Assembly (NCBI GenBank): GCA_035041965.1
Contig: JAPYMA010000384.1
Span: 1 to 64,000, forward strand
Length of the DNA stretch: 64,000 nucleotides
Origin: Anisakis pegreffii
Taxonomy: Eukaryota; Nematoda; Chromadorea; Rhabditida; Anisakidae
Direction of reading: 5' to 3'
Positions 11,501 to 22,605 of this stretch are shown here, one piece after another. The notes beneath the pieces are model-generated. The model worked only from the letters and a program-made list of their open reading frames with translations, was not told the origin of the DNA and did not search any database. A program made the translations under genes and the position numbers. The stretch's first letter is position 1. Every line of letters starts with the position of its first letter.

Positions 11501-14500
11501 ACTTTCTTTTCCAGTTCTTCGTTCCGACCAACCAACGCTGTCAGCTGACGTTGTGCTTCAGCGCACTTATCATTGTTCTCCATTTCGAGTTCATTGACTA
11601 AGCTCACCTTTTCAGCCAACTATAATCAACGAGTAAACATAGCAACCGACTTTCGAAGTATTTGAAGAAATATTTTACTGCCGATGAGCAATCAATTAGT
11701 CTCTCACTCTATCTATCCGACTAAGTCAAAGAATATACCTGAGAGTTTCTACTGAAAAAAAAACCGACGAATCTAGCGTCGTCGAAAAAAAAAAGATTCA
11801 TTAGAAATTGCACACACACACCTCCGATAACAATTCCTCTTCTCGTTTCTTTGAAGATTCCTTCTGAGAGGCCAGCTGTACCTTCACATCTTCACGTTCC
11901 TTTACCACTGACGATAAGCGAATTTCTAAGTCTGCCTTCTAAAAAACATTATTGTTCAATGATCAAATCATAAAAACTGATATCTTCCTCGACGCATCAA
12001 TGAAGACTTTTGAAGTTACGTTCATTGGGACACGCGAAAAAACACCTGATAATGAAAACGTATCATAATGCAGAAGAGTGTGACAACCAAACAATTTCAA
12101 GTACCTCTTTCGCAGCAAACTCTTTCGCCTCTTCTGAATGACGCTCGAGTTTTTGAAGTGCGTCTTTGAGTGTATCAATTTGTCGTTGATATTCTGCTTT
12201 CTCAGCTGACCATTGTTTCATCTATAACTGGATGAATAAAGTTCATAGTCAAATGTTTTGATGAAGCGTCACCAAAATTGATCTCTCTCTAATCATAACA
12301 CAATTTCGAGTAAACAGCAGAATGCGTACATCGTTGCATTTAGTTGTGTCGTGTGACTCGAACAAATCATTGCATTCAATCGGAAAGAAATGAAGCGAAT
12401 ACCGCAAGCGATGCTTACCCTCGAGATTGAATCCTTATGAAGCGAGTTCAATTCATTCTTCTGACACTCGAATCGCTCCCTCAATTTTGACATCTCTTTT
12501 TCGCATTCCTCAAGCTCCCTTTGTGTTGTTTCCGAACTGGCCATTAAGTTCATTTTCTCAGTAACAACCTAAACCACGATCATGGTATTTTTTTCATCAT
12601 TGCACATGAGTAATTTTTGAAGACTCCGATAGAAAATGATTCGAATGAATGAACGAAGTGGTCACAAATAGAAGAAAACATGTTCTGGAACTGCTCAAAC
12701 CTGTTTGAATGATTCTTGCAGTTCAGTGAGTGATTCAGTGATCGACTGGTTTTCGGTTGACACTTGGCTGAGTTTTGTTCGCTCAAATTTGAGTTCGGAT
12801 TGCGATGAGAATAACTGCCTTTCAACATCCGAAAGTTTCATTCTCAACTTTCGAATTTCTTCGCACTGCTTCTCTCGCTCTTCTAACACTTGCTTCATTT
12901 GCATATCCAGCTAAAGAAATCTCTATTTATCTCAGAAGCTGATCATCACCCATATCGAAACACATTTTACAACTGTAATTTATGAAGAAGTCATCTTTAA
13001 ATATCAAGAAATATGTGGACCAATTGATCAAGTATGCTTTTTGCAGTGACGAAGTAGTAAGGAGTATTGGAACATGTTAGCGAAAAATACAACGGATGGA
13101 GTGCTTGTCATTTGTACCTCTTGTTTGGTTTGTTGCTCTTCAAGTTTTCGCTCTTGAAGGCTCAGTTCAGTGGCCAGATCTTGACATCGGTCCACTTGTA
13201 GCGATAATTGAAAGTCGTAAGCTTGTTTCTGAAAACATATTAGTCAACGATTGAATTGATCAAGTGAATATTCGGCAGAATCAATCAGAACAAAGTAAAA
13301 TGAAAGTTAATCTCTAATTATTTTACTCACCTCATCGTGTATCCTTTCTCTCAATCCTTCAAGCGTCATTTTCAATTCATCGATTTCATTGTTTCGAATC
13401 TCCAACAACCGTTTCATTTCATTGATGGAATCCGTTTTATTTTGCAAATCCTTCAACGAATAATTATCCTTTTAATGTCTTCTAATTTAATCATACAACA
13501 TAAGGGTTATACCACTTCTATACCACACGAATTGAAAGCGAACATGAACGTTATACGTAAAAGAATCGCCTGCATTCATTCAGCATAAGCACGAAACAAT
13601 CAACATAAATGAGTCATAACGAAACGATTCAATATCGTTTGTTCGTCCGATGTTATCAAAACTAACTTTTAACACATAATACGTCAATACATGTAAACAT
13701 TTCAGTTTCTGGAACTATGCAAGAAGCAATTCGCTGCATTAATCATTACCATCCAAGAAATGATAATTTGTAAATAACACTTAAATTCACTACGAATGTT
13801 TCATAATGAAATAGTTCACCTGATAAAGACGTTCATTCTGTTGGTTAGAATCGGTGAGCTTCTTCATCAACGCTTGATTCTGAGTACGTTCACTTTCCAA
13901 CTGGCCGTTTTTTTCGCTCAATTCGTAATCGGAACGTCTCAGAACCGTCTTCAAAAAAACAGACCATATAATATGGCAAACCAATAATCATCCTGATAGC
14001 AATAATTTTCTTCGAACTGCCGCATTATGGGACAGAAAAATTGCTTTTAACGCACAGCAAATAACAAAACAATTTTAAAATCCCCGCTTCATTAGAAAAA
14101 AATGCAAACGTGATGCATTCAATCCTGTCAACTAGTCCCATGCAGAATGTTTACTCTAAAGAAAACCTCTGTGAAGAGAATGAATAATGCTGCAAATATT
14201 GCTAAGTACTATCAGAAGTAACCTCTTGAATCAGCTTCATTTCCATCAAATCGTCGATTTTTCTCTTCGACTCTTTGACGGCTTCTGCGTTCATGAACGC
14301 CTTTTGTTTCCATTCTTCCGATTCAACTTTGGCCAAGTGCGATTCCTTTCGCAATCGTTCCGTTACGGACGCCATATCGTCCGCTCTACAAACGACAATT
14401 ACAATAATAAATTGCATTTTTATATCAATGAAATGGTTAATAAGCCAAAATTATTCACGACTGACAACAAATAAAACAAGAATGATTATGCAACGTTCTG

Positions 14501-16926
14501 AAATTAAATTTCACATAACACTTTATATCGATTTCAACTAAACGAATGTTCTCAACAAAGAATCAGTAAATCAAAAGAGAAGATTAATGGTAAGAGTTAT
14601 AACAAGGACCGTTTTGAAAGCTTCAATATCTCAGCGTTCAAACTTGACACTCGCCCCTCCAGATCATCTTTCTCGCATTCCAAGCAATTGATTCGCTCGC
14701 GATAATTCTGAAGCAATAAAGTTATGAAAGCATTTGCATCGTATATCTGATATGAACCAGCAAAAATCCGTTGTCAAGTTCTACTACTGATAGAAGAAGA
14801 GAATTACTTTAATCTCGCGTTCTTTTTGACGCAGAATACGTGCGTCTCGAATTCTTGGTGAAGACAGCGATTCAGCGAGAGGACTCTGCCTTGTGAGTGA
14901 ATGATGATGATATCTACGTGTTGTTGTAAAACCCGACGGTCGAACTCTTGACAAAGTCTGCAATTAATCTTCCTAATGAAGTCTGATAGTTAGTATCAAA
15001 ACCTAGAACAATTTCCGAGTCTTCCTTAAGACATATGAACAAGCTCATTTTCGACTTGGAATCGAGCAAAATAATCAGTATGATCAAGAATTTTAGAAGC
15101 GTTCATACCACAAGGAAATACCCAATAAGATTGACGAATAAAGTCAACTCATACTACATCAACCTTCAAAGCAGGTAATTTAAGAGGATCTTCTGTGCGG
15201 CTCACACGAGGAAAGCTCACGTCTAATCATGATTTATAATGGGTATTTAATGAATTCGTCACTCGAACCTGATCACATCAAAAACACAATACGTACTTTT
15301 GGTGTTGATGGCGTTCCATCTTGAACGCTTGGTTCAGCTTGAAGACCCTGTGACAAGATTGATGGCCACGAGTCAATTGGATCCCAATTTGGCTGATCGT
15401 CGATATGAAGAAAGATGGCGTTGAGATGCTCGAATATATGGGAACTCAAGCCGTAATTGTCGTACAACAACTGCTCGTGTGTTATTCGCATCTCGTTTAT
15501 CAACCCCACCAAAAATTTGACCACCTCGAATTTATTGCCATCCGACGCCTGTTCAACACTCAACTGGTCGATAATCGATGAATCGTTCGAGACCTTCTTC
15601 AAATATTCCATCGCTTCCGAATACGCCCTCTTCGACGAATCGCACGTAACCAAGCGTTTCTGACCAGTTTCCCTAAAAAGCATTCATCAGTTATCCATTT
15701 CGTATACCTTCACTTAATTTTAGCATTGATGAATTAAACCTACTATTAAGCATTTCACCGTTTCTTAATACATATTCATTGTTTTAGTTTTAATTGCAAA
15801 TCCTTGGCATATAAACGTATTTCTGAAAAGGCTCTCAATTAAATATGATGAAGCAAGAGCGATTCGAACGATTCTAAATTAATCACTGGTTGTATGAATA
15901 TGAAGAGGATCGTACATGAAAGAAACAATTGAAGAAATATGTCCTCGCCACAAGTCGTAAAATTCGCGAACTGGTTCCACGCCCAAACTGACGCCGAACC
16001 CGACGACCTGAACTCATATAAGGTCTTGAAATGAACGTAAAAAAGGATATGTGAAATATTGCTTGGTTCAGAGTTACGTTTAGATCATAATTTATATTCG
16101 ATGAGGTTGTTTGATCATCTATCTATTCAAAGATTGCCTAAATTTTCGTATGAGTAATTGCAGAGAAAAAAGTGATCAAACTGCATGACTCCATCTGTTG
16201 CCCCAGTTTATGTTTTGCGACGAAAAGCTTGCCCTCGAGGCATGATCATAACAGAAACAAGATTGTGTGATATGAGAGAATGACTGTGAGCAGAAAACAA
16301 AGAACGCGAATATAGAAATAATGATAGGAAGTTTTCCGTGGTTTTGCTTCTTAGCCGATGCAAAACACCAGGAATATGCTAACAAAATGAAGAGGAACTC
16401 TAAAAATTTGAAAGAACCTAGAAAAGTGAATTATTGCATGATAGATAAAGTTATTCATAAACGGCAGTAACATGAAAGCTATAAAGCAGAAATATTTTCC
16501 TCTTTTCTTTCTGGAAAAGTGGAAAATATTTCCTCAGAAATATTTTCCATTTTCCACTTTTCAGAAATATTTTCCACTTGGATTATAAATTATTACTTGG
16601 ACATCGAGTGGTTGTTTCGTCAATCGCAGTGAGCGATCGGCGGAATATTTATTTTATTAGAGTAATGATTATTTATTGAATTGGTATTTGACTACGTTTA
16701 CTTATGCAAAGTATTCACGGCGACTAATTATTTACTCGGTTGTGTTCGCTTGGCCTGCTCGCCTGGCCAGCGGGGTGGCGTAAATTGAGGCTAAAACAAC
16801 ATGCACGGAAACGTGAGCATTGTGGCCAGCAAGGCTACAGACATTTGATAGCCTGGCCAATCCAGGTAATCAAAGTAATTTTCAACTCACCCAATCTTTG
16901 ACAGCATTCGCACGATCCTTGTTCAT
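8595..16926 (-). CDS. lin-5: LIN-5/NuMA/Mud family spindle-positioning protein
   Basis: I assembled 24 exons with closing phases, giving about 1131 residues. Exons are 16891-16926, 15916-16007, 15297-15672, 14808-14957, 14610-14707, 14223-14385, 13820-13948, 13331-13450, 13118-13228, 12701-12910, 12419-12568, 12105-12221, 11822-11938, 11440-11619, 11208-11285, 11038-11088, 10704-10862, 10472-10534, 10137-10323, 9657-9860, about 9509-9613, 9267-9438, 8876-9071 and 8595-8726. Residues 1-165 begin MNKDRANAVKDWVVGFGV and resemble the NuMA Hook-like dynein-binding domain. A Pro/Ser linker with TP and SP sites follows. Coiled coil fills about 218-930. Near residue 1035, RIRELQRRNTLAPYHMRSYP is the NuMA-LIN-5-Mud motif, and the C-terminus (SPKLGNALRRR) is basic as in NuMA. 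Known family role: links GPR/LGN and dynein to pull on astral microtubules. C. elegans LIN-5 is shorter, about 820 residues. The weakest boundary is 9509. Confidence 0.88.
16511..16563. repeat. imperfect hairpin within lin-5 intron 1
   Basis: CTGGAAAAGTGG plus AAAATATTTC is mirrored, with a 5-base bulge, by GAAATATTTTCC and CCACTTTTCAG. Additional direct AAATATTTTCC repeats flank it on both sides, so the structure probably arose by local duplication and inversion. It lies beside the R2 element. Confidence 0.7.
16610..16872 (+). repeat. dispersed repeat R2, copy A
   Basis: About 260 bp that matches 62057-62335 at roughly 90 per cent by eye. The body (16683-16872) is in the same direction in both copies and is unusually GC-rich for this window in its middle (GGCCTGCTCGCCTGGCCAGC). 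The first 69 bp (16610-16678) match 62057-62125 only as the reverse complement. No protein is encoded, so it is non-autonomous. The body ends only about 18 bases from the splice donor of lin-5 exon 1. Confidence 0.9.
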
Positions 16927-19097
16927 CTCTCTGGAATAGTACAAAAATTAAGTGAATTATACAGTTTAGAATTACTTTAGACGATGAGCAGTTGGTTTTT
17001 CGATCGTTCTATGCGATCGGTAAAATGTTTCTCATTGTTGCGATTGTTTAGTGGATTGTTGTTGGTACTCGGCTGGATTTAATTATACAAATTATCTATG
17101 GCAGCAGGCACTCGTTATTGGATGATTGTGGAGTGCTTTTATAAGCCGATTGCTATGGATCTACTCGATTACATTAATCGCTTATTATTGATAACGAAAG
17201 ATTACTGATAATGTATCTTCGGGCTCCTTCTGAGTCTCTCTCCCTAGAAATCATTAGGCAATATAGGAGAGCAGCCCAAAATCTCTGTGCTTGCCAGATC
17301 AATAATCCAAGTTTGAATTTCATGAAGACAGATGATTCCAAATGCTATTATCGTTAGCTGCGCGGAAAGAAGAATGCCAAGGAAGGAAGAATGTGATATT
17401 AGTGATACTGGAAGTGATATTGGTGATAACAAAGAGGCATAACTCGTAATGAGTTTGATTTGCTGATTAAATAAATACACGTTTGCCAGAGTCTTAACCA
17501 CGACGGGATGTAAGGAATCCTAGTTTTTGCTGAGGTTCCGTAAAAATGTCTCTTCACTCTGACGGAAATCCATAGTCAACGACCATAAAACGCATCAACA
17601 ATGAGATTACTAGCCATCAGGACGGGAGATGGCTCCCTTAAGAAATACAACCATGAGCACCAATATTCGATAACGTGATTACTCCAGTGGCTAAGCAGTA
17701 AATGCGACTAATTGCTATACAGACTAATGAAATCATTACATGACCTTAATGATATGGTAACTACATTCTGAGACCCTAAGGTGACGAAGCAATATGAAAC
17801 ACGTATCCTGCGGTACCAATAACACAGTGAATTTGCTAAAATTGGTTTATCTACAATTAGCGTAATTTTTATTAAAAACCATGAATGAATGAATGTTGGT
17901 TATTTCAAATCAAAAAATCGTTTTTGGCGCCAGTTCGAACAGTTTCACGCTATACACGGTCGGTTGGGTATGTTTGACGATGCTGTTCTTGCGAACTCAG
18001 GCCGTCCTTTTGGCATATTTGGCGGATTGGTAGTGCCTAGGATTTGCAAAATCCCGACGTTTCTTCAATCCCGGGATCAACCTTTGATCTTGAGATTATC
18101 TTGGGATCGAACATGATAGAGGGTAAACAGCAAAGATGACTGCATGTGAATGAGATGGGAATGATTAAGGCTTGCTTCAAAATGGGCATACTATCAAAAC
18201 TCACACAAATTGACCTGTTTTATCAAACCTCGAGACCCCGGGATTTTTCAAATCTAAATCCCGGGATCGAGATCATAACTGAAATCCCGGGATCTCGGGA
18301 TCCCATGCAAATGCTAGTGCTCAAATGCGTCTAAGACATTTACAAGCGCATAGTCGGTCAACCAAACTTCGTTTCGGTTCGATTTTTAAGCAATGCATAT
18401 GCATGTTCATCATTGTGTGTTTGTATTGGGAAATGCAGACTATTTGATATACTTGGAGAATATTTATCATTGTTTTATCAGTGTTTACGCGTGAAACATT
18501 CGTGATATTAGTAATCAGTAAACTTAATTGAGCATTTGAAGATTATTAATGATATGCCTATTGGCATTGTTTCAATAGGATGGCTTGTGGCTTCGAAAGA
18601 GCTCTCGTTAATGAGAATTGCAAACGAGTGTTGTTTTTCATATCATGGATAATCTTGCGGTTAAATGTGTCTGTGCTGCAGGCAACCGCCCGAACTTTGG
18701 ATGAGCTTCATTCCTGTGCACTCAGTTTCATTGTTTGCTGGAATTGATACAGCAGTGAATCTGAGGCTAAGCCCCGTGGTGAGCCTCACTGGAATGCAGA
18801 GACTAGACTTTGCTTGAGGCTGGTGAATAAGCCGACCACTTTTATTGAACTCATTAACTACGATTACCACATTATAATGTCTCCAACCTAAAGAAAAAGA
18901 TTGCCGAATGTCGGCATTTATTAAATCAAATAATATTAGGCTGAATATTCATTTCGAATTGTCGATGTATATCAGTTTATGTCAAGTAGTTCTCCACCTC
19001 AACGCACCTAACAATGTGTCTCATAATGGAGAAGGGAAGAGGTTCTTTTTTTCAGGCTTAGCGTGGACCCTTTGTGCGATTTTCGATTCGGTTGGAG
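16927..19097. other. intergenic between divergent lin-5 and the FLYWCH gene
   Basis: No gene is supported. This 2.2 kb should hold the promoters of both divergently transcribed neighbours. It contains the CCCGGGAT palindrome cluster described separately. I recognise no clear TATA box or spliced-leader sequence. Confidence 0.5.
18060..18305. repeat. cluster of ATCCCGGGAT palindromes
   Basis: The 10-bp palindrome ATCCCGGGAT or a close variant occurs at about 18068, 18236, 18260 and 18284, followed by CTCGGGATCCC. Related half-sites (AAATCCCGACG, CTTGGGATCG) lie in the first 60 bases. In a window with so few CG dinucleotides this density stands out. It may be an end fragment of a repeat or a derived satellite. 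Confidence 0.75.
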
Positions 19098-20330
19098 ATG
19101 GCGCTACAGGGTCAGTTGATGAAAGTTGAGTTTAAATTTTCATGAGGTGAACGTTTTTGTATCCGCTGTATTCAGTGTTATATGAAATGTTTGCAGATGT
19201 ACGAAATAAACGAGAATTACTGCGTCCACTAGATGTTGATGATGGATTGATCAGTACCTCCGTGACCACTACTACGGAAATATGTGAGCTTAAAGGTATG
19301 TCAACCATATGACTTTAATGTTACTTTGTTTTTTTTTTATTGGTTACCTAAGAAGCATTTGCATATTTAAAGTAAGTTTAATTTAATTGTATTTACTGAA
19401 AACCACGTTAAGTTTAATTTCTTGCCGAGAGCTGAAGCAATTTTGAGAATATTTTGAAGAATAAAATGGTCATTATTATTCCCAGCATTACGAAGAGTCA
19501 TTGGTTTCGTATTTTTTCAGATATAGAATTCATAGACGGGAAATTGATACACAATGGATATATTTACAACCATCAAAAGCGAGGTAACAGATGGATATGC
19601 GTGAAGCGGCGGGCCGGATGTAGGGGTACGGCTGTGATTCGTGAAACAACTAGGGAAATCATTCAACACAATCATCGTCCAGAACCGTGTGATAGTGAGG
19701 TGTTGAGATGTCGAAGTGTTTTGAAACAGAGAGCACTGACATCGAATGAACCACCTGCAGTCATGTTGGGTGATGTGTTGAACCAAATCAGCTATGAAGC
19801 GAGAGTAAAAATGGGCAATCTTTCGAGTTGGAAACGTTTTATTCAAAGGCATCGTAGCTCTTGCCCGCCAGAGGCAGTCAAAAGGTGATCATACCCCACT
19901 AATATGAAATATAACCTCATTGCTGAAGTACCACGACGATATTGTTATTTGTCACCGCTGTTTTGCATTGCTAGTTTTCACTGAGCGAATTACAATAATA
20001 TGAAGTAGAATAACCAAGCCACTGGTAATTTTCGCTCAACCTATCAGCCTGGAACTGAAAAATAGTTTCAGTTTTATTGTGAACGTCAATTTTCAATTCG
20101 TGCCTTGAATGCCACCTACAGTGTTCGTTTTCAGAACTATTGTAAAGCAAGAAAGGCTAATCAGTACTAAATATATGAGGCGGAGTGTAGGCGTTCAAGT
20201 GAATGTGTCCGAACGAGTGGGCAAAGTTGATCGGGGAACACAAACGCGGCCACGTTCTGATCCTTTGACCCCCAAAGTTGTATACAAATTCATTACGGAT
20301 GAAGAAGTCGATGTGGATGAAATCAGTTAA
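19098..20330 (+). CDS. single-FLYWCH zinc finger protein
   Basis: Four exons (19098-19110, 19197-19295, 19521-19884, 20135-20330) join with exact phases to give 223 residues. The 13-base first exon, MALQ, is short but has a good GTCAGT donor. Residues 38-92 form a FLYWCH-type finger: LIHNGYIYNHQ, then W-x-C, a Cys six residues further on (RRAGC), and HNH at the end. The C-terminal exon holds VGVQV (about 177-181) and DRGTQT (about 191-196), which look like two dynein light chain LC8 docking sites; the protein ends in an acidic tail. In C. elegans, FLYWCH factors repress microRNA genes in embryos. Such fingers also occur in MULE-type transposase proteins, but no transposase core is seen here. 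DNA binding in the nucleus is the likely role. Confidence 0.75.
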
Positions 20331-22605
20331 TACTTTTCTTGTGAATTAGTGATATTTGAGAATGTGGGTAGGATTTTTGGAATGGAATTCTGTTGCTGTA
20401 CAGTCAGAATTGCATGATGCGAAACTATTAAACGAGAAAAATCAAATGTCAAATATAGCAGAAATCGTAGCAGGTGAAAACAACAGTCCTTGAAATTTGT
20501 ATTGAACATGAATTTGACTCAACGCTATCGAATCTGACCATGTGTAAGTTTAATTGTTAAGAATGTGAGTGTTATACTATCGAAACGAATTCAGTTTCTT
20601 TTGATACCATGCTGGGTTTCTCGGCTGTTTAAGTTTTCATTGCATACCATTCCATGTTATGAATTTTAGTGAGTGAGTAGTTCTGTTTCTTTTAAATTCA
20701 TTTTATTATAATTATTTCTAGTTTCAGTTGATATTTAAAAATTATTGGTTAAACGACGGTGCCGGTGTTGGAAGAAAGTGGAATGCGGAATACGTTTGAA
20801 TTTCTTGCTGAGAACTTGCATTTGATCTGCTCGAATAAACGAGCAAATTATAAAATGTTTGTATGCTGCTGTAGCAGAAAGGAAAAAAAAAGAAGACTTT
20901 TGAAGTATTATTTTTGGAACGAAACGCTTCGGTTTTTCAGGAGGGAGCCCCTCGATATGAGAATGTAAATAAATTGGACTAAATAATTGAATTGTTACTA
21001 ACATATTCGTGGTTATTATCAGCACATTACGAGCTATTGTATGCACTTACTATTGTTACAATTGTTACAGTAATTATGACACTTGTTATGTTATATATTC
21101 ACGTTTTATCTTATCAGAATATTCGTCAAATTGTTATCAGTGTTTGAATGAAGCAATCGCAAGTATATTTATATGTCGTTGTTAGGTTAATTGCTGTGTG
21201 AATTGAGTTTGTTTTTGCAACGTATTTGCCATGGAAAATTGCTTTTTTTTCATTTTCTTATGATGTATGGTTTGTTTTCTTACGATATCAACAAATGTTG
21301 CGTCTATAGTAATTTTATACATTATGTTTACTTCCGCTTCTCTTTTCATTCGAAACTACTATTTCATTTTTGTGGTTTTAAATGCACATTAGTGAATGCT
21401 ACAGTAAGGTTTTCGTTAAACTTCTAACATGTACATGTGTCAATGTATACATATCCTATACTGTGGAACGTTTATGGAAATGATGAAAGAAATTCTCTTT
21501 CAAATAAACTTTGAAAAAAGCTGTGCTTAACCAAATTTTTGCCATCCTTTGCAAGCCGTTCCAGTTTCGATTAGATTTTCTATGCTTGGTTTTCAAATAT
21601 GACTTATTTTCAAATATTTCAAATATGATTTCGTGGGTTTGGTCGTTTCGTTTGTTTCAAATATGGCTCAGTTTGGGGTGATTATCGTGTTCAGATGAAA
21701 TCAAGAAGTGATGCTCATCTCTTAGCATCACTTCATGAAAACACTTCAACATTCATTGTGCTAAAGAGTAATTTTTGCCTTCGCAATGTCATTATTTACG
21801 ATGAATGCAGTTAGTTCAATTTTTGAGAATTTTCCCCACACTATCCCAGTGTGGGGAAAAGTCTCAAAAAATATCTCAGCTGAAACGTTTGCAAGACATT
21901 TCGACAAAATGAATATCTTATGAAGAATAAATATATTTTTTTCTCAACTTGAAAGGTAATCAAGTGGGGTATGTGGTCTGTTGATAGCGTAACGCTAACA
22001 ATAAGAACAATCAGTGAAACGCGAATGAATTCATTCTGAATAATGAAGTGATTAGTGAAATTATGAAAAAAAGAGTTGAAAAGAATGCAGAAGAATCGAC
22101 AATCTGAAAAAAAGTTTTGACGGAAATTGGAAGCTGACGATGAGCTCCTAGTTACAACTCGCATTATAAACTGCAGTATTAGCGATAAACAGCTCACGAT
22201 GAATATAAGAGATAATATACGATTAATACGCGTTTTGTAATATAAGCACACAATGGGGAGCATGCGTTTACATTGCTCAAAAATCAGAACGAAATGAACT
22301 TTGGGTGACTGCTATGGGCTTGCAATGGTCGTAGCTACATGCATTTGTCGTAGATTCATTCAAATCAAGTGTTCATCTTAAGTTGCGCTCATTCATTTTT
22401 TTTTCGTTTCTTTATTTTTTCTGAATTGAAATTTCGTCGAGTACTGGACTGTGTAGTTTATATTAGATCACATTCGTTTTAATGGAGCATCGTGCTGAAA
22501 TAATGCAGATTACATGGTGCTGAAGACGTTTTCGATCGTTTTGGTTAATTTGTTGAGGAACTCTTACAGGCTTAGGATCATTCGGGGAGAATCGAGGAGT
22601 GAATT
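20331..22605. other. intergenic between the FLYWCH gene and the SAP30BP gene
   Basis: AT-rich, with no supported gene. Open frames at 20735-21046, 21191-21427 and 21841-22263 are low-complexity or Phe/Leu-rich with no domain. Around 21826-21857, CCCCACACTATCCCAGTGTGGGG forms a short perfect-armed hairpin (CCCCACACT/AGTGTGGGG). Confidence 0.5.
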
